Below are positions 1-12,455 of a stretch of 64,000 nucleotides of DNA, piece by piece. The position numbers and the translations under genes are program-made. The notes beneath the pieces were generated by a model. It did not search any database. It saw only the letters and a list, made by a program, of their open reading frames with translations, and was not told the origin of the DNA. This stretch comes from Bos javanicus (taxonomy: Eukaryota > Chordata > Mammalia > Artiodactyla > Bovidae): NCBI RefSeq assembly GCF_032452875.1, contig NC_083879.1, forward strand, positions 72,716,796 through 72,780,795, given 5' to 3'. Numbering within the stretch: the first letter of the stretch is position 1; every line of letters begins with the position of its first letter.

Positions 1-230
1 CCCCACTAGGAGCACAGACTGCTGCTATGTCCTGCCCTGCTCCCCACCGCACACAGTGGGGTGCTGGTTAGGTCCTTGCTTCAGACATGGAAGCTCACCC
101 TAGTCATTAAACCAGTTGTGTCTGTGGTGTTGACTCCTCACTCTTTCTTCAGTCTAGCTGGGCAAGCACAGGCCTAGCAGGCCAGCAGGATGCAGCCCAA
201 CAATCCCCCTCACTTTCCTCACTTTCACTT

Positions 231-428
231 CAAAGTGAAAGTGTTAGTCACTCGGTCATGACTGACTCTCTATGACCTCATGGACTATAGCTTGCCAACT
301 TCCTCTGTCCATGGAAGTCTCCGGGTAAGAATACTGGAGTGGGTTGCCATTTCCTACTTCAGGGGATTTAACCCAGGTCTCCCGCACTGCAGGCAAATTC
401 TGTACCATCTAAGCCACCAGTGAAGCCC
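231..428 (-). repeat. Bov-tA SINE
   Basis: Antisense copy of the ruminant tRNA-derived SINE. It has the 'agtcactcggtcatgactg' end, a Ggccatggac-like core, the 'gagtgggttgccattt' box and the tRNA-like end 'gtaccatctaagccacca'. It sits in intron 13. Confidence 0.88.
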
Positions 429-904
429 AACCTTGTTAACCCCTCAATCTGCTCCTCCATTTTAAATGCAGACCCCTAGGAACTCAGCCCCAGTCTCATC
501 TCACAGGGTTTACAACTCCTCCAGGGAAGCGAGTAGCTAGGTCTGGGGCCCCAGTGATCATAGATGGGGTTCCACGCAGGTACTTTGGGAGCCTAAGCTC
601 CTCACAGAGCAAATCTCAGGAACATGGACCAGAGCTCAGCCTGCTGAGTGAGTCATGTGGAGAGTCTGGAGGCAGCAGACTGCAGCTCAGTCCCTCTCAC
701 AAGCCTGATGACGTTGGACAAGTGACTAAACCTGTTTCTTCATCTCAGAACAAGGTCAGTGACAACTCATCCACACATTCTGAGAAATCAAACCACCAAT
801 CCACTCAGTAAATGTCAGCTTCCTTCTCCACTCCTCCCTAACCACAAGCGGCCATATGCTTTGGACTCAGGAAGAAAAGTCCCAAAAGGATACTTTGGGC
901 TTTT

Positions 905-1165
905 TTTCTTTGTATTTTTTTTAATTGTATTTTATACTAGAGTATAGTTGATTAACAATGTGTTAGCTTCAGGTATACAGCAAAGTGATTCAGTTATACC
1001 TACACATGTATCTATTCTTTTTCAAATACTTTCCCCATTTATGTTACTGTAGAGTATTGAGCAGTGTTCCCTGCTTTAGAGAATACAGTAGGTCCTTGTT
1101 GAATATGTATTTTAAATATAATAGTGTGTACATGTCAATCCAAAACTCACAAGAGGACACTCTAG
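905..1165 (-). repeat. L1 3' UTR fragment (artiodactyl L1)
   Basis: Antisense copy of the artiodactyl L1 3' UTR. It is recognised by the 'gagtatagttgattaacaa', 'cagcaaagtgattcagtta' and 'acagtaggtccttgttg' blocks, preceded by a poly-T run (the reversed A-tail). Confidence 0.8.
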
Positions 1166-1421
1166 ACACTGGATCTATAATCAGAAGCAAGGGACCAGGA
1201 TGTTAACACATACACCTCATTATGTCCAAAAAATTTCATTTATTTCTTTTGACATGTCTGAGTTCAATATTTGTACCTAAGACCTCTGACTGAGTAAATC
1301 TCTCTTCAGACTTAGTACTAAAGCTTTTAAAAGTGAAATTTCTTCTCCTTAATATAAAAGTACCTGCCAAAAGTCCCTTAAAGTGGATTTTAATCAAATC
1401 TAGTGGGTTGCTCTGTCCAAG

Positions 1422-1628
1422 GTAGTGTGTATGCTTAGTCGCTTCAGTCATGTCAGACTTTGCAACTGCATGGACTGTAGCCCACTAGACTCCTCTATCC
1501 ATGAGATTCTCCAGGCAAGAATATTGGATGGATTGGCACACCTTCCTCCAGGATCTTCCCGACCCCGACCAAGGGGTAGAACCTGAGTATCCTGGCAGAT
1601 TATTTAATGCTGAACACCAGGAAGCCCA
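1422..1628 (-). repeat. Bov-tA SINE
   Basis: Antisense, moderately diverged copy. 'gcttagtcgcttcagtca', 'tggactgtagcccact', 'ctccaggcaagaatattgg' and the tRNA-like terminus ending 'aggaagccc' are visible. Confidence 0.85.
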
Positions 1629-2009
1629 TGTTCAAGACAGACCAACTCAAATGTTGTAAAATGGTTTCTTCCATTTTACATGGTAACATTCCATTGTGAT
1701 TGAAGTAATACAAATCATTACAATGAAGTTATCAGTTGATGACCTTGAATTTTTCCCAAATAATGCTTTTTTATCCAAATCTCTAGGAAAATCCTCATGA
1801 TGCCAGGAGGGTAGGGGTGAGGAATCCTTGTCATAGCACTAACACCTGTCACTGAACTCATGACAAGCCATTAGGCACTTCTCCAAGGGAAATTCACCAA
1901 GTCATGATAAGGAGAGGGTAGGAAAGGGAGGTCAAGATCAGAGAGCTGGAGGCCCTGCCACATGGCAGTTGCCTTGCTCTCTTGTGTTCTGAAACAATCA
2001 ATGCCACTT

Positions 2010-2280
2010 TGCACTTTTTTTATTGTGGTAAAATATAACATGGAGTTTACCATTTTTAGGTACATGGTTCAATGGTCTTAAGTACATCCACATGGTTGTG
2101 TAGTCGTTACCATCATCCATCTGCAGAGCTCTTTCGTCACCCCAACACTAAGCACAAGCTACACACAGACTTTGGTGGAAGCCAAACCCCCACAGTGGAT
2201 GTGGAATCCCAGCTCCTTGTGTCCAGAGCTCAGAGTTCCTCACACATTTCCCTGTAACAACCGCTGACTCTGTTGAAGTC
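2010..2280 (+). repeat. Ancient LINE 3'-region fragment
   Basis: The 'attgtggtaaaatataaca ... accatttttaggtacatgg ... catccatctgcagagctc' arrangement resembles an old mammalian L1 3' region. It is strongly diverged and the subfamily is not resolved. Confidence 0.5.
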
Positions 2281-2394
2281 TCTTCACTTTGCTATTCTGG
2301 ACCTGCTGTACGTCAATCATGTTGCCCCAGAATTAAACACGTTAACATAACATGTTAGCCATCAGTAAGGCAGTCATTAATACTTTAGAATTTG

Positions 2395-2665
2395 GTGACA
2401 GACTTTAAAGAAGTAATTAAGTTACCCTTAATTAGGTTGGGCCTGATGCACTCTGACCTTAGAAAGAGGAATCTAAGACATAAGCACAGAGACTCGAGGA
2501 TACAGATGAACAGAGGAAAGACCATATGAGGACACGGCAAGGAGGATTCCATCAGGAGTCGAGGACAGAGGTCTCAGAAGAAACTGAACCTGCCCACAAC
2601 ACCTTAAGCCTGAGCATCCAGCCTCAAGAACTGTGAGAAAATTAATTCCCATTGTTTAAACCCTC
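2395..2665 (+). repeat. MaLR-type LTR fragment (MLT1-like)
   Basis: Diverged non-autonomous ERVL-MaLR LTR relic. It has the typical order 'ggttgggcc' - 'gaggacacggcaaggagg' - 'cagcctcaagaactgtgag' - 'attcccattgtttaa'. No coding part is present. Confidence 0.6.
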
Positions 2666-2694
2666 CCACACTCCATCCATGACAGCCTGCTACA

Positions 2695-3030
2695 GACTAG
2701 GCATTTGTGTCCTTAATACTCATTTGCTGAAACCTAATCCCCACTGTGAAGGTCCTGGAAATAGGACAGTTGGGAGGTGACCAGGTCATGAGGGTGGAGC
2801 CTGCATGAATGGGATTAGTGTCCATATAAAAGGGACTACACAACTCCCTCACCCTTTCCCCACATGAGGACACAGGAATCGTGCCCTCACCAGACGCTGA
2901 ATCTGTCAGCACCCTGAACTTGGACTTTCCCAGCCTCCAGAACGGAGATAAATAAACTGTTACTTCTAAGGCGCTTAGGGTCTGGTATCCTGTGAGAGCA
3001 GCCTGGATGAACACAATCCCAGCAAACTAA
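2695..3030 (+). repeat. MaLR-like LTR fragment
   Basis: 'gaaacctaatccccactgtg', 'gtcatgagggtggagcctgc', 'cccacatgaggacacagga' and 'tcccagcctccagaacgg' are the ordered blocks of a second old MaLR-like LTR lying directly beside the previous one. It is non-coding. Confidence 0.6.
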
Positions 3031-4513
3031 CACAGGACCTGAGAGTGAGAATTTCCAAACTGCTTCTCTCTGGCAAACAACGCACCCCCTAAGGCAAGGA
3101 CGTGTCTGCTGTTCTCCTCACAGCCTTGCTTCCTCCTCCCTCCACACCTGTGTTTCTACTCTTCTTCAGCAAAAGAACTGGATACTCTTCTCAGCCTCCA
3201 CACACCTGCCCAGCCTGCAGGCCCCCAGGGCACTTCCCGCCCAGCCCAGGGCACAGGAATCTTTTCAATTTCACTGAAAGCCTACACCTGCCACTTCTGC
3301 TTTCATTTAGCATTTCTTATCCTGCAGCAAAACCCTCTAAACTTTGACTCTGCTGACCTTTTCCCAGGCATCCCTCTTAACAAGCTCCACATAGAGACAG
3401 GTTACTCAGAGGCAGGAATGAGAGCTGGGCATCCTAGTCTCCCTTATTCTACATAGTGGGGGTCCTTCCTCTCTCCTGGCTGACTGCCCTTCTTGTAAAC
3501 TAAGAGGTTTTGTGCAGGGCATCTGTAAAGGGCAGCAATCTCAGTATACACAGCAGGACATTGATAAGTGCAGCTGGAAGGCTTATTGGCTTTAATGAGG
3601 TGAACAACAGCAAGGGAACTAACCATGGGGGAGATGTTGAGGATGTTTTAGGAAAAAAAACAAGCTCACAAAGCTTTCAAAAAAGCCAGTCTAGACTCCA
3701 TAAGAGGGCTTAGTCAGTGTGTGTTAAGGACACATTTTACATAGAAAAGCATCAGAGTTGTTTTACATTAATCACTGTGTGGCCAGCCAAGAGCCACTGA
3801 CAACAAGTTCTAAATTCCAGAAACAGGAATGAGAGTTAAGACTCAAGACTTTTTTAAATTCAAGTTGACCCCACATTGTGGATCTGAATATTAATTCTAG
3901 TAAGCATCTATGAAGCAATGTGAAATGATTGAAATAATATTCAGGTGTGGAATAAATCATCCTCAAATTCTATTAAGATTTTATTACTAGACTTAATAAA
4001 GGTTTTATTTCCAAACTGAGAATAGTAAGCATAAACCAACAAGGTCTTTCCATGGAAGCCCTATGTTAGTACCGAAAAGTTCGCTTCTAATGTGCCTTTA
4101 ACAAATAATGGAGGAAAAGAACCAGCAGTCAAGTACCAGGTTACCAAGTCCTACTCTCTGATTTAAAAAGTGTACATCATCTTTCTTCTTCCTGGGGTCT
4201 GGGTCCATCCACAGTGTCTGTTATCAACTGCAGGTCACAGGGGTAAATCTCCCATATATCCCTCACTCCCTAAAGCACAGACCCACTGTCTTCCATACAC
4301 TAGAAGCACCTTCTGTATGTTCCTGTCCTAACTTCATCATGATACAAGATTTCTCTATGATGGATCTTCTGTGGCAGGAAGGAAGGGGAGAAAGGAACAC
4401 CAGGGCAGAGTGAGCTGAGTCTCCTGAAGCACCAAGTCTTTTCTGAGCTCTCTTCCCTGATCTCTATGGGGTTCTTGGAAAGAAGAAATGACAGAAAACA
4501 GGAGCAAACTCAC
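3031..4513. other. Intron 13 sequence, no feature recognised
   Basis: Apart from short pyrimidine-rich stretches near 3110-3330, I see no gene, RNA or repeat that I can name. No ABCC4 exon 14 sequence was found here or further left, so that exon must lie before the window. Confidence 0.5.
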
Positions 4514-4600
4514 TGTTCAAACAAGTGTCTGCTGACTTCTGCATCCACTGCACTGAGCGGATCATCCAGGAGGTAGATGTCTGCGTCCTGATACACGGCT
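4514..4600 (-). CDS. ABCC4-like exon 13 (NBD1, Walker B)
   Basis: The exon is 87 nt, starting with the third base of an Arg codon and ending with two bases (CA). It reads AVYQDADIYLLDDP, then LSAVDAEVSRHLFE. IYLLDDP is Walker B and SAVDAEV the D-loop. The Asp in place of a catalytic Glu after Walker B is normal for NBD1 of ABCC proteins, not a defect. The stretch is essentially identical to human ABCC4 as recalled. The acceptor is gttttctag and the donor gtgagt. This is the last coding exon in the window. Confidence 0.95.
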
Positions 4601-4823
4601 CTAGAAAACAGAGAGAGATGTCAGGAGAGGACACTTCACACTCCCTGGGTCTCATCTCTGAATCATGATGGCGTCCAACAACTCCAGGTTCATTCTAGGA
4701 GCCCAGGGAAAGGACTAAGACCCAGCTTTACACAGGCCCACCTGGTGAGCGGGATCTGTGTGCTTACATTCACTAGGAACCACGGAGAAGGAGGGGCAGG
4801 ATGGCAACTTAAGCCCCATTTAC

Positions 4824-4918
4824 CTTGCAAGGTTGATCCGGGCTTTCTGCCCTCCACTCAGTGTGGTTCCTCTGTCTCCTATCTCAGTTAGATCTCTATC
4901 CTCAAAAGACTGTAAATC
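4824..4918 (-). CDS. ABCC4-like exon 12 (NBD1, ABC signature)
   Basis: The exon is 95 nt, phase 0 in, two bases out. It reads DLQSFEDRDLTEIGDRG, then TTLSGGQKARINLA. LSGGQ is the ABC signature motif that closes over ATP in the dimer. The acceptor is ccatatag and the donor gtaaat. It is separated from exon 13 by only 223 nt and from exon 11 by 10.9 kb of repeat-rich intron. Confidence 0.95.
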
Positions 4919-5020
4919 CTATATGGAGATAGAAAAAGGGTAAAAGTAAAAGATTTAAAATGTGTTCTACTACCATCTTAAACTTTTAGCATTAGTTCTC
5001 CATACAAGTATTTAATCAAC

Positions 5021-5242
5021 ATACATTCATGCTCAGTTGCTAAGTCATATCTGACTCTTTTCTGCCCCATGGACTGTAACCAGTCAGGCTCCTCTGTCCA
5101 TGGGATTTTCTGGGCAAGACCACTAGAGTGGGTTGCCATTTCCTTCTCCAGGAGATCTTTCCAACCCAGGGGCTGAATCCATGTCTCTTGCATCTCCAGC
5201 ACTGGCAGGAGAATTCTTTATCACCGAGTCACCTGGGAAGTC
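5021..5242 (-). repeat. Bov-tA SINE
   Basis: Full-length-looking antisense copy running from 'catgctcagttgctaagtc' to the tRNA-like end 'tcaccgagtcacctgggaag'. It lies about 100 nt upstream of exon 12 in transcription terms. Confidence 0.9.
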
Positions 5243-5361
5243 ACAGCAGTGGGTATATATCATAGTGACTAAACTGTAACCAAGAATATTAAACAAAACC
5301 TCTGTGTTTTATTTGTTTTCATTCTGTCATTTTTCACAGCAGCTATGCACTGGACCATTTT

Positions 5362-6290
5362 AACAAAGATTTATTGAGGACTTACTGTATGACAGGCATT
5401 GCTGTGGGCACAGTGAATTCAGTTTTGTTTTTTTTTTTTTTTTTGAATTGAGTTTTGAGGAAACAAAGCGCCTAGGGTTTCTTTCCATGATGGAAGATGG
5501 ATAGTATGGAAAATTAACCTGAGCACAAGTACTGAGGACAAGAAGGAAAAGGAAGCTGCTCAGGAGGATGGAGAGTGAAGGAGGGAAGAGAGTCCACACT
5601 GTGGGGGGCAGGCTCCGTTGAGAGGGGGTGTGAGCAGATCTGGAGGGGAGCTCAGGCAGACCTGGAGAGGCTGCTCCTCACAGAGGGAGGGGAGAGTGCA
5701 GCGGCCACAGGGCAGATGCCTAAGGTGTTCAGGACAAGCAAGGAGGCCAGGAGAGCAGGAATTGATTAAGAATGAGGGGGGTGTGAGCAGAGACAGAGCA
5801 GGAGGAGCCTGGGGTCACTTCAATAAAAGGTGGAGGTGGGTGACAGGTCTGGTCTGAAGTTTTTAAGGAGTCACACCTGTGCTTTATGGAAAACAGTCAG
5901 GGGGGATGGGTGAGGGTGGATACAAGTGAGAAGGCTACTGAAATAATCTAGGCGAGAGATGACCATGGTCAGGACCAGAGTGAGAGCAGCAGTAATGGAG
6001 AGAGGGGTCACACTCCAGACACATGTTAAAGGTGGAACTGATAAGACCTGCTGAAGGGATGGGTGTGGGTATAAGAGAAGAGGACTGTGGTGTCTGGTAC
6101 ATGAGGAAGGGGAAGGGCAGGTTCTCCATTTACTGAGTTGGGGAAGATGGTGGATGCAGGTTTAGGAGACTTTGCTTGTGGACAAGCTGAGATGACCTGT
6201 TGGTGATGTCATGGTGCAGCTGAACATGCAAGTGTGAACGTCTGTGCTAGAGGTACAGGTGTGAGAGCCGGTGGCCCATGGTGAAGGCAC
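5362..6290 (+). repeat. L2 LINE 3' relic
   Basis: Old, interrupted CR1/L2-type LINE. It starts with 'atttattgaggacttactg', has a T-run near 5430, then purine-rich L2 3' sequence including 'aagcaaggaggccaggag', 'ctactgaaataatctaggcg' and 'ccatttactgagttgggga'. It has no coding capacity. Confidence 0.65.
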
Positions 6291-6775
6291 AGAACTTATT
6301 TTATCAAGAAATGAGTGTGTCTTAAACTGAACATTTTGCTGATCTCAGCCTCAGCATTCCACTTTCAGAGAAGGGATAACACCTGGCTCATGTCTTCACA
6401 GTGATACTTAAGGCAAGTGACAGAGTGACAGACAAGGTCTGCTCAAGAAAGAGAGTATAAAGAGCAGGCTGGATAGGAAAAACCAAAAGGAAAGAAACAG
6501 TGTGCTCAAGGGACACCTAGCAGATCAGCTGGACTAAGTAGACACTTGTCTATAGAAGCAGGAAAAACTCAAAGCTAAAAAGGAAATGAAGTTGTAACTT
6601 GAGGATCTGGGAAACAATCCAAAGTTACCTTTGAATATTATTTAAGGAGTAAATAGACAAGTCAGTCTATATTCCCCAGGGTACTGGGGGAAAAAAAAGA
6701 ATAGATGACAAGAACATTCCCAAAATGACAAGATAAAAATCAGGCCTAAGTTATGCAGCATTATATTAGAAAACT

Positions 6776-7060
6776 TCAGTTCAGTTCAGTTCAGTTGCTC
6801 AGTCTTGTCCAACTCTTTGCGACCTCATGAATTGCAGCATACCAGGCCTCCCTGTCCATCACCAACTCCTGGAGTTCACCCAGACTCACATCCATCAAGT
6901 CAGTAATGCCATCCAGCCATCTCATCCTCTGTCATCCCCTTCTCCTCCTGCCCCCAATCCCTCCCAGCATCAGAGTCTTTTCCAATGAGTCAACTCTTCA
7001 CATGAGGTAGCCAAAGTACTGGAGTTTCAGCTTTAGCATCAACCTTCCAAAGATATCCCA
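6776..7060 (-). repeat. BovB LINE 3' end, antisense
   Basis: Begins with the reversed tandem tail (ttcag)n and continues through 'ctcagtcttgtccaactc', 'ctctgtcatccccttctcc' to 'ggagtttcagctttagca'. The same ~280 nt recurs in opposite orientation at about 10290-10575. Confidence 0.9.
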
Positions 7061-7209
7061 GGTCTGATCTCTGTAATTATCACTTGGCACATCCCAACAT
7101 AGACAGAGTTTGTTAGAAGTTTATCCACTAAACCCCTCAGGCATCAACCTATGATGCACAGCAGTACCTCTCTGCAGATGAAGCCCTCACTTCTCTGCCT
7201 GTACTTTAA

Positions 7210-8026
7210 CAAACCTGGGGAGAAAGCAAGTAGCGGACCAGTTCCTCCATGATAAACAAGTCCTTTGCTCTCCCTAAGTCTCATTTGGAAATGACCAGAG
7301 ATCATTCTGTCGTTTCTGAGATTGCATCCAAGTACTGCATTTTGGACTCTTTTGTTGACCATGATGGCCACTCCATTTCTTCTGAGGGATTCCTGTCCAC
7401 AGTAGTAGATATAATGGTCATCTGAGTTAAATTCACCCATTCCAGTCCATTTGAGTTCGCTGATTCCTAGAATGTCGACATTCACTCTTGCCATCTCTTG
7501 TTTGACCACTTCCAATTTGCCTTGATTCATGGACCTGACATTCCAGGATCCTATGCAATATTGCTCTTTACAGCATCAGACCTTGCTTCTATCACCAGTC
7601 ACATCCACAGCTGGATATTGTTTTTGCTTTGACTCCATCCCATCATTCTTTCTGGAGTTATTTCTCCACTCATCTCCAATAGCATATTGGGCACCTACTG
7701 ACCTGGGGAGTTTCTCTTTCAGTATCCTATCATTTTGCCTTTTCATACTGTTCATGGGGTTCTCAAGGCAAGAATAATGAAGTAGTTTGCCATTCCCTTC
7801 TCCAGTGGACCACATTTTGTCAGATCTCTCCACCATGATCCACCTGTCTTGGGTTGCCCCACAGGCATTGCTTAGTTTCATTGAGTTAGACAAGGCTGTG
7901 GTTCTAGTGTAATTAGATTGACTAGTTTTCCGTGAGTACAGTTTCAGTGTGTCTGCCCTCTGATGCCCTCTTGCAACACCTAATGTCTTACTTGGGTTTC
8001 TTTTACCTTGGGCGTGGGGTGTCTCT
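7210..8026 (-). repeat. BovB LINE 5' part with endonuclease N-terminus, inverted
   Basis: Minus-strand reading gives MNQGKLEVVKQEMARVNVDI, then ILGISELKWTGMGEFNSDD, the start of the APE-type endonuclease domain of BovB. The downstream part of the same domain is on the plus strand from about 8027, so the 5' segment is inverted relative to the 3' segment, or belongs to a second copy. Confidence 0.75.
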
Positions 8027-10575
8027 TCACAGCTGCTCCAGCAAAGTGCAGTAATCCAAGTCTATGCCCCAACCAGGAATGCTGAAGAAGCTGAAGTTGA
8101 ATGGTTCTATGAAGACCTACAAGACCTTTTAGAACTAACACCCAAAAAAGATGTCCTTTTCATTATGGGGGACTGGAATGCAAAAGTAGGAAGTCAAGAA
8201 ACACCTGGAGTAAAAGGCAAATTTGACTTTGGAATACGGAATGAAGCAGGGCAACGACTAATAGAGTTTTGCCAAGAAAATGCACTGTCATAGCAATCAC
8301 CCTTTCCCAACAACACAAGAGAAGACTCTACACATGGACATCACCAGATGGTCAACACTGAAATCAGATTGATTATGTTCTTTGCAGCCAAAGATGGAGA
8401 AGCTCTATACAGTCAACAAAAACAAGACCAGGAGCTGACTGTGGCTCAGATCATGAACTCCTTATTGCCAAATTCAGACTTAAATTGAAGAAAGTAGGGA
8501 AAACCACTAGACCATTCAGGTATGACCTAAATCAAATTCCTTATGATTATACAGTGGAAGTGAGAAATCAATTTGAGGGCCTAGATCTGATAGATAGAGT
8601 GCTTGATGAGGTATGCAATGAGGTTTGTGACATTGTACAGGAGACAGGGATCAAGACTATCCCCATGGAAAAGAAATGCAAAAAAGCAAAATGGCTGTCT
8701 GAGGAGGCCTTACAAATAGCTGTGAAAAGAAGAGAAGTGAAAAGCAAAGGAGAAAAGAAAAGATATAAGCATCTCAATGCAGAGTTCCAAAGAATAGCAA
8801 GAAGAGATAAGAAAGTCTTCCTGAGCAATCAATGCAAAGAAATAGAGGAAAACAACAGGATGGGAAAGACTAGAGAACTCTTCAAGAAAATTAGAGATAC
8901 CAAGGGAACATTTCATGCAAGGATGGGAACAATAAAGGACAGAAATGGTATGGACTTAACAGAGCAGAAGATATTAAGAGGAGGTGGCAAGAATACACAG
9001 AAGAACTGTAAAAAAAGATCTTCACGAGCCAGATAATCATGATGGTGTGATCACTGACCTAGAGCCAGACATCCTGGAATGTGAAGTCAAGTGGGCCTTA
9101 GAAAGCATCACTATGAACAAAGCTAGTGGAGGTGATGGAATTCCAATGGAGCTATTTCAAATCCTGGAAGATGATGCTGTGAAAGTGCTTCACTCAATAT
9201 GCCAGCAAGTTAGGAAAACTCAGCAGTGGCCACAGGACTGGAAAAGGTCAGTTTTCATTCCAATCCCAAAGAAAGGCAATATCAAAGAATGCTCAAACTA
9301 CCGCACAATTGCACTCATCTCACATGCTAGTAAAGTAATGCTCAAAATTCTCCAAGCCAGGCTTCAGCAATACATGAACCATGAACTTCCTAATGTTCAA
9401 GCTGGTTTTAAAAAAGGCAGAGGAACCAGATCTGCTGGATCATAGAAAAAGCAAGAGAGTTCCAGAAAAACATTTATTTCTGCTTTATTGACTATGCCAA
9501 AGCCTTTGACTCTGTGGATCACAATAAATTGTGGAAAGTTTTGAAAGAGATCGGAATACCAGACCACCTGACCTGCCTCTTGAGAAATCCGTATTCAGGT
9601 CAGGAAGCAACAGTTAGAACTGGACATGGAACAACAGACTGGTTCCAAATAGGAAAAGGAGTCTGTCAAGGCTGCTTATTTAACTTCTATACAGAGTACA
9701 TCATGAGAAATGCTGGACTGGAAGAAACACAAGCTGGAATCAAGATTGCCGGGAGAAATATCAATAACCTCAGATATGCAGATGACATCACCCTTATGGC
9801 AGAAAGTGAAAAGGAACTAAAAAGCCTCTTGATGAAAGTAAAAGTGGAGAGTGAAAAAGTTGGCTTAAATCTCAACATTCAGAAAACGAAGATCATGGCA
9901 TCCCATGATCCCATCAGTCCCATCACTTCATGGGAAATAGATGAGGAAACAGTGGAAACGGTGTCATACTTTATTTTTCTGGGCTCCAAAATCACTGCAG
10001 ATGGTGACTGCAGCCATGAAATTAAAAGATGCTTACTCCTTGGAAGGAAAATTATGACCAACCTAGATAGCATATTCAAAAGCAGAGACATTGCTTTGAC
10101 AACAAAGGTCCGTCTAGTCAAGGCTATGGTTTTTCCAGTGGTCATATATGGGTGTGAGAGTTGGACTGTGAAGAAGGCTGAGCACTGAAGAATTGATGTT
10201 TTTGAACTGTGGTGTTGGAGAAGACTCTTGAGAGTCCCTTGGACTGCAAAGAGATCCAACCAGTCCATTCTGAAGGAGATCAGCCCTGGGATTTCTTTGG
10301 AAGGAATGATGCTAAAGCTGAAACTCCAGTATTTCGGCCACCTCATGTGAAGAGTTGACTCATTGGAAAAGACTCTGATGCTGGGAGGGATTGGGGGCAG
10401 GAAGAGAAGGGGATGACAGAGGATGAGATGGCTGGATGGCATCACTGACTCAATGGACGTGAGTCTGAGTGAACTCCAGGAGTTGGTGATGGACAGGGAG
10501 GCCTGGCATGCTGCAATTCATGGGGTCACAGAGTCGGACATGACTAAGCGACTGAACTGAACTGAACTGAACTGA
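8027..10575 (+). repeat. BovB (RTE) LINE, endonuclease part through reverse transcriptase and 3' tail
   Basis: The longest BovB segment in the window, in order: C-terminal endonuclease (VYAPTRNAEEAEVEWFYEDL, GDWNAKVG; stop near 8290), linker (8485-9036), and RT (IPKKGNIKECSNYRTIALIS; DYAKAFDSVDHNKLW around 9490-9530; YADDITLM at about 9775-9798). A C-terminal part follows (GCESWTVKKAEH, stop at 10188), then the tandem (gaact)n tail at 10550-10575. Stops and frameshifts near 8290, 9036 and 9445, and a small deletion near 9675, make it inactive. It is an intron passenger of the transporter gene. Confidence 0.92.
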
Positions 10576-11930
10576 AATCTCATTTTCCTCTTCTACAGAA
10601 TGTGCGGCAGAAACCAGAATCACTAAATTCAAGAATGCTGTGAGAATCTAAAGAAGTGTGTGAAGACCCTCCATAAATGGGAAAAGGACATGTATTAATT
10701 ATAACTTGTTATTGGTGGCTGATTCCTATTTTCTCATCAAGCTAACAGTGGGACCCTGTTCACAGTGTTGAATCGCAACATGCAAAACGCATGACACAAG
10801 ATACATAACTCTCCCTGACATCCACAGACACACAGGCACACACAGGTTTCTAGCTCACTCAAAGCTTAATGGGGTGCATTCAATGAAAGGCAGCAATTAC
10901 TCTGTTATGATTATTTATAATTACTTTACCTTCTTTCTTTCTTTGGCTTAGAAATTAATACCATCTCTTGGTCTTGGTTTTCATTTAAAAAAACAACAAC
11001 AAAAAATGAACTCTGTTCTCAGCCTCATGTGAGTGTGCACACACACACAAACACACAGAGTCACTTGGTATCTTTTCACTGTTGACAGTCCTTGAAAACT
11101 GTTTCACTTAGTTTTTATGCTTTGATTTTATGTTGTTCAAATGGTTTTCTTCTTAAAATAGCACCATGTTGTAACACAGCAATCTTAACCACATTCTTAA
11201 GAAACTAGCCCAAAGTCTGGTAGTAATACTTCAAGTGTGTTGTTGACTCTGAAAATTATTTATGAATAAGTCACCAGTGGGAAAAATATCTTCAAGTATT
11301 TGAAGTAAAATCAAGTCAAACTGATTTCTCATCTATGGTTTACTGACTAAAGGGGAAAAGCCTGAGTTGAACATATATTAGAGCTCCTCCAACTGACAGG
11401 AGGTGTTCTTATTCATGTTGGTTACCTCTAAGTTAAATTTAACCAATTTTCACTGAATGACAGACTCACAAACTAGAGGTAAACTAGGAAATGCTGATGC
11501 TGGCTTGCTGCCATCCATCTAGAAGTACATCCAGGGCTCTTCAGTAACGGAGGAAACTCAGCACTAGAAACACTACAGAGCAAACTGCTGAAATGATTAA
11601 TGCTGGCTACACATGAAGCTCTGGCAGAGGAGGGCTGGACTCCAGAGTCAAACAACAAGAGGACCTGCCTTTCTTCACCGTTTTTCTTCCATTTAGAATT
11701 TCCCCTCCTCTCACAGCCTGTCAGTATCCTGCCCATGCTTCCAGACTCAGTCCACACACACTCTCCCATGGAACCATCCTGGACTCATCTCTTCCTGCTG
11801 GGTTCCTAAGGCCCTGTTTACATCTCTCATTTCTCTTGAAGGACCCGTCTTACTATGCTCCATCATTTGTATACGTGCACACAGCTTCTCTCAGCTCCTG
11901 CGGGGTAAGATCTGTGCACCAAGCTCTGTG
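10576..11930. other. Intron sequence, no gene recognised
   Basis: A/T-rich unique-looking sequence with only a short (AC)n patch near 11039-11056. No exon or repeat was recognised. Confidence 0.5.
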
Positions 11931-12120
11931 TTGGACCCTGACACTGCTTATCTCTAATTCTTACAATGAGCTGCACAGTAAGTACTGGCCCCATTTCACA
12001 GATGAGGAAATTTAGACTAAGTGAGGTCACATCACTGGCCTGAGGACAGTCAGCTGTTAAACAGAAGAGCAGGAATCTGAACCAGCTCATGTCAGTTCAT
12101 AGCCTTCTGCTCTTTCACAT
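11930..12120 (+). repeat. MIR SINE
   Basis: Contains 'ccccatttcacagatgagg', 'aaatttagactaagtgaggt' and 'cagctgttaaacagaagagc', the usual MIR core arrangement. Confidence 0.75.
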
Positions 12121-12455
12121 CAGGCTACCCAGGTGGTGACAGAAGAATATATTTGAAATGAAGACAACACTAAAGTAACTCAAGTCTTGAAGGTCTCTAT
12201 ATCTAGACCCAAAAGGATCAATGAGTTTATTATCCTATGACTGTCAAAGCAATCTGAAAAGAAAATATTCAAGTAAGTGATTTAAGTGGAAAAATATTAA
12301 ACTTGAATTTATCAAAATTTGATAGCTTTAAATGTGAGTTGACTAAAAGTTTTCAAAAGCCTTCAAATGGTTAAAGATAACATGCAGGCAAATGTTTCAT
12401 ACTATATTGCTTATGTTATGGTAACAGCATATTGTTATTGTTGATTTATATAATG

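Noticed and set aside
1..4513. Search for ABCC4 exon 14 (end of NBD1) left of exon 13.
   Set aside because: No reverse-complement stretch encoding the expected H-loop region (ILVTHQ-like) was found. The exon must lie outside.
6776..6800. Short tandem direct repeats (ttcag)n, also at 10550, 20898, 34866 and 52242, as a possible CRISPR-like or satellite array.
   Set aside because: They are the known tandem tails at BovB 3' ends, each only a few units long with no spacers.
8485..10188. Long open frames that look like a reverse transcriptase gene (183, 153 and 224 residues).
   Set aside because: They are BovB LINE pieces broken by stops and shifts, recurring many times in the window, so they are annotated as repeat and not as host CDS.
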